This document shows positions 35,240 to 43,996 of a stretch of 64,000 bases of DNA, one piece after another. Numbering within the stretch: position 1 is the stretch's first letter; every line of letters starts with the position of its first letter. A program made the translations under genes and the position numbers. The stretch is from the NCBI RefSeq assembly GCF_018156225.1, contig NZ_JAGTAR010000020.1, forward strand, positions 49,064 through 113,063. Direction: 5' to 3'. The notes beneath the pieces were generated by a model, which was not told the DNA's origin, made no database searches, and saw only the letters and a list, made by a program, of their open reading frames with translations. This DNA is from Carboxylicivirga sediminis. Its GTDB lineage: Bacteria; Bacteroidota; Bacteroidia; Bacteroidales; Marinilabiliaceae.

Positions 35240-36463
35240 ATGGGTAGAGAAAGAACACCTCATATTGGACTTTTTGGCCGACGTAATAACGGGAAGAGCT
35301 CCATCATTAACAGAATAGCTAATCAAGATATTGCAATAGTATCGGACCATGCTGGTACAACTACCGATCCGGTTAAAAAGTCGTTTGAAATTTCAGGGTT
35401 TGGCCCTGTAGTGCTAATTGATACAGCAGGTATTGATGATGTTGGCGATTTAGGTCAACAGCGCATTAAGAAAACCTTGGGAGCCATTAAGCTCGTTGAT
35501 TTGGCCATATTGGTGGTGACGAATAACCAATGGTCAGATGAAGAGATGTCTCTTGTGAAGCAATTTAATGATCAGGATACACCCTTTATTGTTGTGCACA
35601 ATAAATGTGATTTGGTTCAAAATACTGCTATTTTTAGCCATAAGTGTCATGAGTTGGGGTGTTTGTCAGTGGTTTCTTTTAATGCCCTTAACGGAGATGC
35701 TGAGCCTTTAATCAGAGCGATTAAAGAAGCTATTCCTGAGTCGGCTTATTCAGTGCCGTCACTAGTGGGCGATTTGGTTAGTTATGGCGATATTGTTTTG
35801 TTAATCACACCTATTGATATTGAAGCACCTGAAGGTAGGCTAATTTTGCCGCAGGTGCAGGCAATTCGTGATATTCTTGATAATGATGCTATTTGTGTTG
35901 TACTTAAAGAGCGAGAGGTTGACGCCTTCCTGCGCAAAACTAACATTAAGCCGACTTTGGCAATAACCGATAGCCAGATTTTCCTAAAGGCAGATGCTTC
36001 TATTCCTAAGGAAATACCATTGACCAGTTTTAGTATACTCCTGGCTCACTTTAAGGGTGATTTCAGTAATTACCTTAAAGGCACACCTAAAATTGATGAA
36101 CTAAAAGATGGTGATCGTGTGCTGATGCTTGAATCGTGTTCGCATCATGTGGCCTGCGATGACATTGGCAGAGTGAAAATCCCCAGGTGGATAGCTGCTT
36201 ATACAGGCCGTCAGCTTGAATTTGATGTGGTAGCAGGCTTAAATAATGTAGAGCGCCCGATTGATGATTATGCCTTGGTTATCCAATGTGGTGGCTGCAT
36301 GATAACCCGCAAGCAGCTTCATAATCGTCTTGGTCCAGCCAAAGCCAGTGATATAGCAATCACCAACTATGGCATGGCAATTGCTTATGTGCAGGGAATT
36401 TATAACAGGGCAATAAGTCCCTTTGTGAAAACTAAAAATATGATAGCGCCCGATTATTTATAA
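35240..36463 (+). CDS. hydF: [FeFe]-hydrogenase maturation GTPase HydF
   Basis: Scaffold that assembles and delivers the di-iron precursor of the H-cluster. The N-terminal GTPase has the P-loop GRRNNGKS (13-20), DTAGIDD (switch II) and NKCDL. The C-terminal part carries the 4Fe-4S motif, C300-x-H302 (SCSHH) and C350-x2-C353 (QCGGC), then the conserved NYGMAIAYVQGI. The length of 407 residues is normal. hydE, hydG and a hydrogenase are not in the window, so the maturation genes are scattered in this genome. It implies H2 production or uptake. Confidence 0.93.
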   Translation: MGRERTPHIGLFGRRNNGKSSIINRIANQDIAIVSDHAGTTTDPVKKSFEISGFGPVVLIDTAGIDDVGDLGQQRIKKTLGAIKLVDLAILVVTNNQWSDEEMSLVKQFNDQDTPFIVVHNKCDLVQNTAIFSHKCHELGCLSVVSFNALNGDAEPLIRAIKEAIPESAYSVPSLVGDLVSYGDIVLLITPIDIEAPEGRLILPQVQAIRDILDNDAICVVLKEREVDAFLRKTNIKPTLAITDSQIFLKADASIPKEIPLTSFSILLAHFKGDFSNYLKGTPKIDELKDGDRVLMLESCSHHVACDDIGRVKIPRWIAAYTGRQLEFDVVAGLNNVERPIDDYALVIQCGGCMITRKQLHNRLGPAKASDIAITNYGMAIAYVQGIYNRAISPFVKTKNMIAPDYL

Positions 36464-36468
36464 TCGGG
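36449..36468 (+). terminator. Stem-loop spanning the hydF stop
   Basis: CCCGATTA (36449-36456) pairs perfectly with TAATCGGG (36461-36468) around TTTA; the stop codon TAA is in the 3' arm. There is no T-run, so its role as a terminator is uncertain. Confidence 0.45.
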
Positions 36469-36522
36469 TACCAATGAACCATTTGTATTCTAATTACTTT
36501 ATTAAATGTCAGAATATTAAAG

Positions 36523-36530
36523 TAGGTTTG
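36523..36530 (+). promoter_or_regulatory. Candidate promoter of the acyl-ACP synthetase fusion gene
   Basis: TAGGTTTG matches TAnnTTTG. The start site would be near 36537, with a leader of about 25 nt. No -33 TTTG at the right distance. Confidence 0.35.
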
Positions 36531-36562
36531 TTGGAACGAAAACAACGGAAAGGATATTGAAT

Positions 36563-39037
36563 ATGATTTATAATGCAGGTAATAAAACAGCGGTATCATG
36601 TGGTGATACAAAGATCAGTTACGATGATTTAAAAGTTAAGATAGCCACATTTGCTCAGCTTTTAAATGATATACCTTTAAACAGAGTTGCTGTTTTTTCT
36701 GAAAATCAGGTGGGTTGGATTTATTCCTTTTATGCCGGTTGGTATAATAATGCCACAATTGTACCTATTGACTTTATGTCTTCAGAAGACGAGGTGGCGT
36801 ACATTCTTAAAGATTGCTATCCTGAGGTTGTTTTTACCTCAAAAGATAAAAAAGCTCACCTTGAGACGGCAATTGAAAAGGCTGGTATTACTACTCGTAT
36901 TTTTGTAATAGAGGAGTGCAATGAGCTTCTACTTGCAGATGTTAATTCATTAGGAACCATAGATACATCTGACGATAAGACAGCTGTCATCATTTATACC
37001 TCCGGAACAACTGGCAGTCCTAAAGGGGTGATGCTTTCTTACACTAATCTGATGGCCAACGTTGATGCTGTTTCGAACCAAATAAATATTTACACTAAGG
37101 ATGAGGTTGTAATGATGCTTTTGCCGATGCATCATATTTTTCCGCTTATGGGAACAATGATAGCACCACTTTTTGTTGGTGGTACCATCGCTGTTTCGCC
37201 ATCTATGGCGTCTGAAGATATTATGAAAACACTTCAGGATAATAAGGTGTCCATTATTATTGGCGTGCCTCGTTTATATTCGGCTATTCGAAAAGGAATC
37301 CGAACAAAGATTGATAGCAGTCCCATTGCCAGGGCTTTGTTTAGCCTGGCCAAGTCTCTTAACTCAAAGAGCTTCTCCAGGAAGGTGTTTAAATCGGCTC
37401 ATCAAAAGTTTGGTGGAGCTGTAAAGTTTATGGTGAGTGGTGGTGCCGCACTTGATCCTGAAGTGGGTGATGATTTTAAGACCCTTGGGTTTGAGGTGTT
37501 GGAAGGATTTGGAATGACCGAAGCTGCGCCAATGATTACCTTTACAAGGCCTGGCAGAGTGCGTATTGGAAGTCCTGGTGAGGCTTTGCCTGGAGCTCAG
37601 ATTGAGATACGTGACAGTGAAGTTGTAGTTAAGGGGCCAAATGTGATGCAGGGCTACTTTAATCGCCCTGAGGAAACTGCAGAGGTGCTAAAAGATGGCT
37701 GGTTGTATACCGGTGATTTGGGCCGAATGGATGAGGAAGGCTACCTGTATATTACGGGTCGTAAAAAAGAAATTATTGTATTATCCAATGGGAAGAATAT
37801 CAATCCATCTGAGGTAGAGACCAAGATAGAAAATATGGCTGCCTGTGTTGCAGAGATAGGGGTTTATGCCGATCTGGATCAATTAAAAGCCATTATTGTT
37901 CCTAACAGAGCGGAGCTGAAAGGACTTAGCAACGAGCAGGTAGAGGATAAGCTGAAATGGGAGGTGATTGATGCTTACAATAAGTCTGTTTCTCCCTATA
38001 AAAAGATCATGGATTTCTCAGTTAGTGATGATGACTTGCCTCGAACACGATTGGGTAAACTTCAGCGCTTCAAATTAGCCGAGTTGGCTAAGGCCGATAA
38101 AGAGATCGAGCCAGCCATTATAGAGAAGATTACCTTGGAAGAATATAAAGTGCTGGTTGATTTTATAAGTAGTGAGAAGAATTGTAATGTAAGACCAGGC
38201 GATCATATCGAATATGATTTGGCTCTTGATTCGCTCGATAAAGTTGGTTTATTGGTGTTTATACAATCTACCTTTGGTATTGAGATGGAAGTAGAGCAGT
38301 TGGTGAGCTTTGGTTCGGTATTGGAATTGAGTGAATATATAGCAGAGAAGCGGACAAAGTTAGCCGTTGAAAAGATTAACTGGTCGAAGATATTGAAAGA
38401 GAAGGTGCATCTGCAGTTGCCACGTACCTGGTTTACTGGTGCATTGTTTTTAAAGGCTTCCAAGTATTTTTTTCACCTTTACTTTCGATTCAAAGGTAAA
38501 GGAACGGCCAATATACCAGAAGGTCCATGTATTATAGCGCCAAATCATCAGAGCTATTTTGACGGCTTGTTTGTTGCTTCGTGGTTAAAGAATAAAAGCA
38601 TACGTAACACATACTTTTATGCCAAAGAGAAACATATTAAATCTCGTTTCCTTAAGTTCTTTGCCAACCGGCACCATATCATTATCATGGATCTGAATAA
38701 AGATCTTAAAGAATCGATTCAGAAGATGGGCGAAGCTTTAAAGAAAAAGAAGAACCTTATCATTTTCCCTGAGGGTACACGCTCGTTTGATGGTTCTTTG
38801 GGTGAATTCAAGAAAACATTTGCAATTCTAAGTCGAGAGCTGAATGTGCCAATCGTTCCTGTGTCCATTAAGGGTGCTGTGAATGCTTTGCCGAGAGGGT
38901 CTAAATTTCCTCGGCCGTTTAAAAAGGTCAGTGTAGAATTTTTAAAGCCTGTATATCCAAGCGACGAATCATACGAACGATTGTCTGAGCTGGTTTACAA
39001 TAGTATTTCAGTTAATCAGAAACTGGCTAATGGTTAA
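36563..39037 (+). CDS. Acyl-ACP synthetase / acyl carrier protein / 1-acylglycerol-3-phosphate acyltransferase fusion
   Basis: An 824-residue three-domain protein. Residues about 1-490 are an AMP-forming ligase (IIYTSGTTGSPKGVMLSYTN, EGFGMTEAAP, YTGDLGRMDEEGYLYITGRK). Residues about 515-595 are an acyl carrier domain with the phosphopantetheine serine S557 in LALDSLDK. Residues about 630-824 are a PlsC-type acyltransferase with NHQSYFD (H662, D667) and FPEGTR (735-740). It could activate a free fatty acid, load it on its own ACP and pass it to a lysophospholipid. Enterobacterial Aas has the reverse order and no ACP. The frame opens at a TTG (36557); the ATG at 36563 is used. Confidence 0.88.
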   Translation: MIYNAGNKTAVSCGDTKISYDDLKVKIATFAQLLNDIPLNRVAVFSENQVGWIYSFYAGWYNNATIVPIDFMSSEDEVAYILKDCYPEVVFTSKDKKAHLETAIEKAGITTRIFVIEECNELLLADVNSLGTIDTSDDKTAVIIYTSGTTGSPKGVMLSYTNLMANVDAVSNQINIYTKDEVVMMLLPMHHIFPLMGTMIAPLFVGGTIAVSPSMASEDIMKTLQDNKVSIIIGVPRLYSAIRKGIRTKIDSSPIARALFSLAKSLNSKSFSRKVFKSAHQKFGGAVKFMVSGGAALDPEVGDDFKTLGFEVLEGFGMTEAAPMITFTRPGRVRIGSPGEALPGAQIEIRDSEVVVKGPNVMQGYFNRPEETAEVLKDGWLYTGDLGRMDEEGYLYITGRKKEIIVLSNGKNINPSEVETKIENMAACVAEIGVYADLDQLKAIIVPNRAELKGLSNEQVEDKLKWEVIDAYNKSVSPYKKIMDFSVSDDDLPRTRLGKLQRFKLAELAKADKEIEPAIIEKITLEEYKVLVDFISSEKNCNVRPGDHIEYDLALDSLDKVGLLVFIQSTFGIEMEVEQLVSFGSVLELSEYIAEKRTKLAVEKINWSKILKEKVHLQLPRTWFTGALFLKASKYFFHLYFRFKGKGTANIPEGPCIIAPNHQSYFDGLFVASWLKNKSIRNTYFYAKEKHIKSRFLKFFANRHHIIIMDLNKDLKESIQKMGEALKKKKNLIIFPEGTRSFDGSLGEFKKTFAILSRELNVPIVPVSIKGAVNALPRGSKFPRPFKKVSVEFLKPVYPSDESYERLSELVYNSISVNQKLANG

Positions 39038-40575
39038 GTTTTTGGTAGCGAAAAGGTAAAGGTTGAGCCAACACCCAGGGTTGACTCAACCCAAATTTTA
39101 CCTTGCATTAATTCCAGATACTTTCTGCATATAGACAAGCCTAAACCAGTGCCATTGTGCATGATGTTTTTGTTCTCTGCCTGCAGAAAGCGTTCAAATA
39201 TTTTGTCAAGGTATTCGGAGGGAATCCCAATTCCAGTGTCTTTGACAGATACCAAAATGTGCTCATCAACTTCTTGAATGCTAATGATGATGATGCCGTT
39301 CTGAGTGAACTTATTGGCGTTAGAGATGAGGTTGGTCAAAATTTGCTTGACCTTGATTTCATCACAGTTGATAAGTAGTTCTTTATTTGGTAGCTGAGTT
39401 TGAATAATATTATGCTGTTTATGGGCAATTGGCTCAAAAAAGGCTCTGAGCTCATTAATGAGCAGCCCGATGCTAAATTGACTGTAGTTTAATTGAATCT
39501 GTCCGGTTTCAATGCGCGATATTTCCAGCACATCGTTTATGATATTAAGCAGTTGGTTACCACTTTTGATAATGATATCAACATAATCGGCTTGTTTGCC
39601 ATATCTCCCAACATCTGACTTTAACAGTTCCGCAAAACCGATAATGCCATTCATCGGGGTTCTAATCTCATGACTCATGTTGGCCAGGAATGCCGATTTA
39701 AGCCGATCACTTTCTTCAGCTTTTTCTTTGGCTATGCGTAGTTGTTCATTGGTTTGTTGGAGGTGCTTTTCGGCTTTTTTTCGTTCTCTCAGGTCCCGGA
39801 TAATGGCCAGGTAATATTGGTCGTGCGGTCGTTTAGAGTTCATCTCCACAGGAATTATTGTGCCATCTTTACCTATTATCTCCCTTTCAATCAATACTGA
39901 CTGGCCTTTATTCAGCAAGTCAAAACGTAATGGTTTCTCATCCAATACATCGGGTTTAAATAGGTTTTTAATGTGCCTGTTGAGTAAATCCTGCATGGTA
40001 TAACCCGTCATTTTTAAAAAGGCTTTGTTAACCTCAATGATTTCGCCCTTTAAATTACCAAGTAAAATACCGTCGCCTGCATTTTCAACTACTTCGCGAT
40101 ACTTTTCTTCACTTTCCGTTAGTGCCCTTTGCGCATGGCGGTGTTCGGTTACATCTCTTATCGAAGTGATTCTGACATTTTTGCCTCTGTAAATATAATT
40201 CTGCCCGTGTATCTCAGCCAGGAACTTACTACCGTCCTTTCTGAGACCAATAGCTTCGTATTTATCCTCGTACTCTTCTTTGATGTGGTCTATCACTAAT
40301 TGCCTTGATTCTTTGTCAAATACTTCTGTGGCTAGCATGCCTACCAGTTCATCATGCTCATAACCAAATAACTCACAGCCACTTTTATTAGCCTCCAGGC
40401 AGTAACCGTTTTCGGTGATAAAGATACCTTCAGTAGCCGCTTCTGATAAGGCTCTGAAGCGTTCTTCACTATCTTTTATAGCTTGGTTGTATTCCTTAAA
40501 TGCATGATTGGTAATGATGTTTTCAAGCTCCTTAATGCGTTTAAGAAGATCGTCATATGAGGGGGCGTTATGCAT
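39034..40575 (-). CDS. PAS-domain sensor histidine kinase
   Basis: A 513-residue cytoplasmic hybrid-less kinase. A short coiled coil (1-35) is followed by PAS 1 (about 36-145, FRALSEAATEGIFIT) and PAS 2 (about 155-265, YREVVENAGDGILL). A linker coiled coil leads to the HisKA domain with phospho-acceptor H302 in MSHEIRTPMNG. The HATPase domain has NLISNANKFT, DTGIGIP and GTGLGLSICR. No membrane spans, so it probably senses an internal or redox signal. Its stop overlaps the stop of the convergent fusion gene. No partner regulator is adjacent. Confidence 0.9.
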   Translation of the reverse strand: MHNAPSYDDLLKRIKELENIITNHAFKEYNQAIKDSEERFRALSEAATEGIFITENGYCLEANKSGCELFGYEHDELVGMLATEVFDKESRQLVIDHIKEEYEDKYEAIGLRKDGSKFLAEIHGQNYIYRGKNVRITSIRDVTEHRHAQRALTESEEKYREVVENAGDGILLGNLKGEIIEVNKAFLKMTGYTMQDLLNRHIKNLFKPDVLDEKPLRFDLLNKGQSVLIEREIIGKDGTIIPVEMNSKRPHDQYYLAIIRDLRERKKAEKHLQQTNEQLRIAKEKAEESDRLKSAFLANMSHEIRTPMNGIIGFAELLKSDVGRYGKQADYVDIIIKSGNQLLNIINDVLEISRIETGQIQLNYSQFSIGLLINELRAFFEPIAHKQHNIIQTQLPNKELLINCDEIKVKQILTNLISNANKFTQNGIIIISIQEVDEHILVSVKDTGIGIPSEYLDKIFERFLQAENKNIMHNGTGLGLSICRKYLELMQGKIWVESTLGVGSTFTFSLPKT

Positions 40576-40578
40576 AGC

Positions 40579-40603
40579 AATTGAACTTGTATTTGGTTCA
40601 ATT
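40579..40603 (-). promoter_or_regulatory. Perfect inverted repeat just upstream of the PAS kinase
   Basis: AATTGAAC (40579-40586) and GTTCAATT (40596-40603) are separated by 9 bp and lie within 30 bp of the kinase start. It looks like an operator or a leader hairpin that could limit translation. No regulator can be named. Confidence 0.4.
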
Positions 40604-40668
40604 AAGGTAGCAAAAAATGAGTGAATTAATTAAAATATATTGATAGATGCATCGTTTGATGTGATAAA

Positions 40669-41214
40669 CTACGTCAGCAGAAAATCTATTTCGTCACTCA
40701 AAGTGCCAAGGCGCTCCTTTGTAGGAATCCAGTGTCCCTTTTCAATAAGGAATTTCTTCAGGAGCAAGAAGTAGGTAAACGGAAATTCATCTTTCTGCCA
40801 TTTCTGTTCGTAGTTGAGTAGCCCTACTTTTTTAAGTAATATATCAAGCTGTTGAATAATGGCGTAGTAAAAATCCAGTAAACTCAGGGCTGTGTCTAAA
40901 ACAACTTTACCTGTTGATTCATCAAAGAAATCCTCATAGCGAATTATCTTGACATGAACCACGTGACCGTCTTCGGTTGATAACACCCATTTAATGCCAC
41001 CGTTTTCTTCATACCAGTCAACCCAGCTAATATTGTCTTCTCCCCATATATGAGAAGGTTCAAAGATTAATTTGATCATACCTTTCAGCAGATCATTTAA
41101 AGGATTGCTGCTATTAGTTAGCTTGAAATCTACTGATTGATTATTTGCTTGAACAAGTCCCTCAACCTGACCAACACCTGTGAGATTATATGTGAAATGA
41201 AAAGGTTGCTTCAT
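40669..41214 (-). CDS. Protein of unknown function
   Basis: A 181-residue soluble protein from the ATG at 41214 (MKQPFHFTYNLTGVGQVEG). The frame also opens at a GTG at 41268. The N-terminal half is beta-rich (VDFKLTNSSNPLNDLLKG, GGIKWVLSTEDGHVVHVKI). The C-terminal half is helical with a Leu-rich segment (LLDFYYAIIQQLDILLKKVG). It resembles small orphan or immunity-type proteins in composition, but no family is recognised. It lies between the kinase and aspA on the same strand with gaps of about 100-160 bp, so it is probably its own unit. Confidence 0.5.
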   Translation of the reverse strand: MKQPFHFTYNLTGVGQVEGLVQANNQSVDFKLTNSSNPLNDLLKGMIKLIFEPSHIWGEDNISWVDWYEENGGIKWVLSTEDGHVVHVKIIRYEDFFDESTGKVVLDTALSLLDFYYAIIQQLDILLKKVGLLNYEQKWQKDEFPFTYFLLLKKFLIEKGHWIPTKERLGTLSDEIDFLLT

Positions 41215-41374
41215 TCCTGAGTTATTAATAATAGATGCATTATTGTACTCATTTGTGTTGCGGTCCACGCTTTATTGGGTGTTAAAGAGTTGGTTTAGTG
41301 ATATTTTGTTGCTAAATATATGAAAGAACTTTGAGATTAAAGCAAGAAAGTGCTTTTTTTTGGCTTTCAGCAAG

Positions 41375-42817
41375 TTATTTCAAATCATTAAGGCTATAGC
41401 CCTGGCGTATTAATGATTCAGGTTTCATTAGTTCATCAAGCTTATCACTGCTAATGAGTTTCATCAACAGGTTTGCTTCAAATATGCTAATCTGTTCATT
41501 TTTCATCAATTTGGCTAATTGAGCTGCCTGATGATAGCCTACATAAGGTGTTAATGCAGTGGTGATAGCAGGATTGAAATAGCAAGGGTGGTTTTTTTTG
41601 TTGGCCGATTCAATACTCAGGTTATCAAACAGGTGCTTTCGGAGTGTTGTGTTACTGTTGATAAGAAGTTTGAGTGATTCAAGCAATGCGTGTCCAATGC
41701 TGGGCAAATAGGCGTTGAGTTCCAGACATCCTTGCCCGCACAAAGCAGCTATCATTTGATCATTGGCATATACTTTATGCACAGCACTTATTACAAATTC
41801 AGGTATGACGGGATTGACTTTCCCAGGCATTATTGAGCTGCCCACCTGACGTTGCGGGATGCTTAACTCGCGAGTGGTAAAGAGGTCGGAGCTCATTAGC
41901 CGCAAGTCATTTACCATCTTTTCGAGATTAACTGCATGAGCTTTCAGTATGGCGTGTACCTCCACAAATCTGTCGAGGTTAGCTGTGGCATCGCTCAGGT
42001 TTTCACTACGTGTAAGTGGCAAACCTGTCAGATGCTGTAATTCACTTACAACCTGCATGATAAAAAAACGCGGAATGCTGATGCCGGTGCCAATGGCACC
42101 TCCACCCAAGTTGACTTCTTTGATGCGCTCCAAGCATTTTGAAACCCGCCACCAGTCGCGCGATAGAGCGTTGTTGTAGGAGCTAAATAATTTATCATAG
42201 GTGCTTGGGACGGCAGCCTGCATTTGAGTGTAGCCTTGACGTAAAACATTTCTGAATCGGCTTTCCTGCTGTTCTACCTTTTGCCTTAGATTATTAATTG
42301 CATCTTCAAGGGTGTTTAACAGGTGCATGGCAGCGACTGTCAATGCTGTTGGTATCACATCGTTGGTAGACTGAAAGACATTGGCTTGTTCAAACGGATC
42401 GATAACAGAATAGTTGCCGATTGGCTGGTTTAGCTGTTGCAAGGCAACATTTGTAATTATCTCATTAACGTTCATGTTAATAGAGGTGCCAGCTCCACCC
42501 TGGATAGCGGGAACAATGAAGTGTTTGAAATAATCCCCATTACTTACTTCTGATGCGCTTATTGAAAGTGCATCAATGATTTTGTCATCAAAAAAGCGGA
42601 TGGGAAGAACTTCTTCTTCGAATTTATCTACAGCTGCAGACTTAAACTTTTGATATGTTTGGTAACAAGCGAGTTTGACAATACCAACCGCTTTATACCA
42701 TTCATATGAAAATGGTGTTTGGTCCATGAAGTTTTCAACTGCTCGTACCGAGTGGATGCCATACAAGGCATCATCAGGCAGCTGTAATTCGCCTAAAAAA
42801 TCCTTCTCTGTCCTCAT
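41375..42817 (-). CDS. aspA: Aspartate ammonia-lyase
   Basis: Deaminates aspartate to fumarate and ammonia. A 480-residue member of the fumarase/aspartase superfamily. Motifs are GAGTSINMNVNEI (near 108-120), QSTNDVIPTA (near 149-158), GTGISIP and the signature GSSIMPGKVNPVIPE (near 324-338). The GSSIMPGKVNP signature is shared with class II fumarase, but the NMNVNE form and neighbourhood favour aspartase. It is the third gene of the ppx - response regulator - aspA operon, 4 bp after the regulator. Confidence 0.87.
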   Translation of the reverse strand: MRTEKDFLGELQLPDDALYGIHSVRAVENFMDQTPFSYEWYKAVGIVKLACYQTYQKFKSAAVDKFEEEVLPIRFFDDKIIDALSISASEVSNGDYFKHFIVPAIQGGAGTSINMNVNEIITNVALQQLNQPIGNYSVIDPFEQANVFQSTNDVIPTALTVAAMHLLNTLEDAINNLRQKVEQQESRFRNVLRQGYTQMQAAVPSTYDKLFSSYNNALSRDWWRVSKCLERIKEVNLGGGAIGTGISIPRFFIMQVVSELQHLTGLPLTRSENLSDATANLDRFVEVHAILKAHAVNLEKMVNDLRLMSSDLFTTRELSIPQRQVGSSIMPGKVNPVIPEFVISAVHKVYANDQMIAALCGQGCLELNAYLPSIGHALLESLKLLINSNTTLRKHLFDNLSIESANKKNHPCYFNPAITTALTPYVGYHQAAQLAKLMKNEQISIFEANLLMKLISSDKLDELMKPESLIRQGYSLNDLK

Positions 42818-42821
42818 TGGC

Positions 42822-43985
42822 TTAGTTCATAGGGCGGGCATATGCCATTACATCTTCTTTGGAAATAGTTGTCTGGCCCAAAATTATTAAGCGTTCAATA
42901 ACGTTTCTGAATTCGCGAATGTTACCTGTCCAGTTAATTGCTTTTAGCTCATCAATGGCATCATCAGTAAACTCTTTTTTGGGCATTCCCAGCTCATCAC
43001 AGATGATGTCTTTAAAATGCTCAGTGAGTAGTGGAATATCATCCTTACGGTCGTTGAGTGCCGGCACATGTATCAGTATCACACTTAGGCGGTGGTACAA
43101 ATCTTCTCTGAAGTTACTGTTGGCTATTTCATCCTTCAGGTTTTTATTGGTGGCGGCTAAAACACGTACATCTACCTTTATATCTTTATCACTACCTACC
43201 CGGCTTACAATATTCTCCTGTAGTGCACGAAGTACTTTGGCTTGTGCTGGCAGGCTCATATCGCCAATCTCATCCAGAAAGATGGTGCCGCCGTTGGCTT
43301 GCTCAAATTTTCCTTTCCGCTGTTTGTGTGCTGAAGTAAACGCTCCCTTTTCGTGGCCAAATAACTCACTCTCAATCAGTTCGGATGGAATGGCAGCGCA
43401 GTTAACCTCGATAAACGGTTGACCTGCACGGTTACTCTTTTCGTGCAGCCAGCGAGCCACAAGCTCTTTACCCGTACCATTTTCTCCAGTAATAAGTACA
43501 CGTGCATCCGTTGGTGCTACTTTATCAATCATTTCCTTAACACGCGCAATAGGCTCCGATTCCCCTATCATATCATAGGTCTTGCTTACCTTGCGTTTTA
43601 ATACCTTTGTTTCGGTCACCAGATCTTTCTTCTCTATGGCATTGCGAATGGTCACCAGCATGCGATTCAGGTCCAGGGGCTTTTCAATAAAGTCGTAAGC
43701 ACCTTTTTTAATGGCTTCCACGGCTGTATCAATATTACCATGTCCCGAAATCATAATAACCGGTGTGTCAGGGTTTAATTCATGCAGTTTATCGAGTGCC
43801 TCCATGCCATCCATATTCGGCATTTTAATATCGCAAAGCACTACATCGTATTTTCCGGCCTTGAACTGTTCGAGTCCCTGTTCTCCATCTTCAGCTAAAT
43901 CTACCGAGTGACTTTCGTATTCAAGTATATCTTTAAGTGTATTTCTAATGCTGCGTTGATCGTCTATTACTAGTATTTTTGCCAT
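42822..43985 (-). CDS. Response regulator with AAA+ (NtrC-type) domain, lacking the Fis DNA-binding domain
   Basis: A 387-residue receiver-AAA+ protein. The receiver (1-120) has the phospho-acceptor D52 in VLCDIKMP. The AAA+ domain (about 138-380) has Walker A GENGTGKE (168-175), GAFTSA (214-219) in place of the sigma-54-contacting GAFTGA, Walker B GGTIFLDEIGD and the arginine-finger region. The protein stops about 25 residues after the AAA+ lid (IISKEDVMAYARPMN) with no C-terminal Fis helix-turn-helix. It may act from solution on sigma-54 polymerase or on another target. It is encoded between ppx and aspA. Confidence 0.85.
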   Translation of the reverse strand: MAKILVIDDQRSIRNTLKDILEYESHSVDLAEDGEQGLEQFKAGKYDVVLCDIKMPNMDGMEALDKLHELNPDTPVIMISGHGNIDTAVEAIKKGAYDFIEKPLDLNRMLVTIRNAIEKKDLVTETKVLKRKVSKTYDMIGESEPIARVKEMIDKVAPTDARVLITGENGTGKELVARWLHEKSNRAGQPFIEVNCAAIPSELIESELFGHEKGAFTSAHKQRKGKFEQANGGTIFLDEIGDMSLPAQAKVLRALQENIVSRVGSDKDIKVDVRVLAATNKNLKDEIANSNFREDLYHRLSVILIHVPALNDRKDDIPLLTEHFKDIICDELGMPKKEFTDDAIDELKAINWTGNIREFRNVIERLIILGQTTISKEDVMAYARPMN

Positions 43986-43996
43986 ATTTTATGGAG

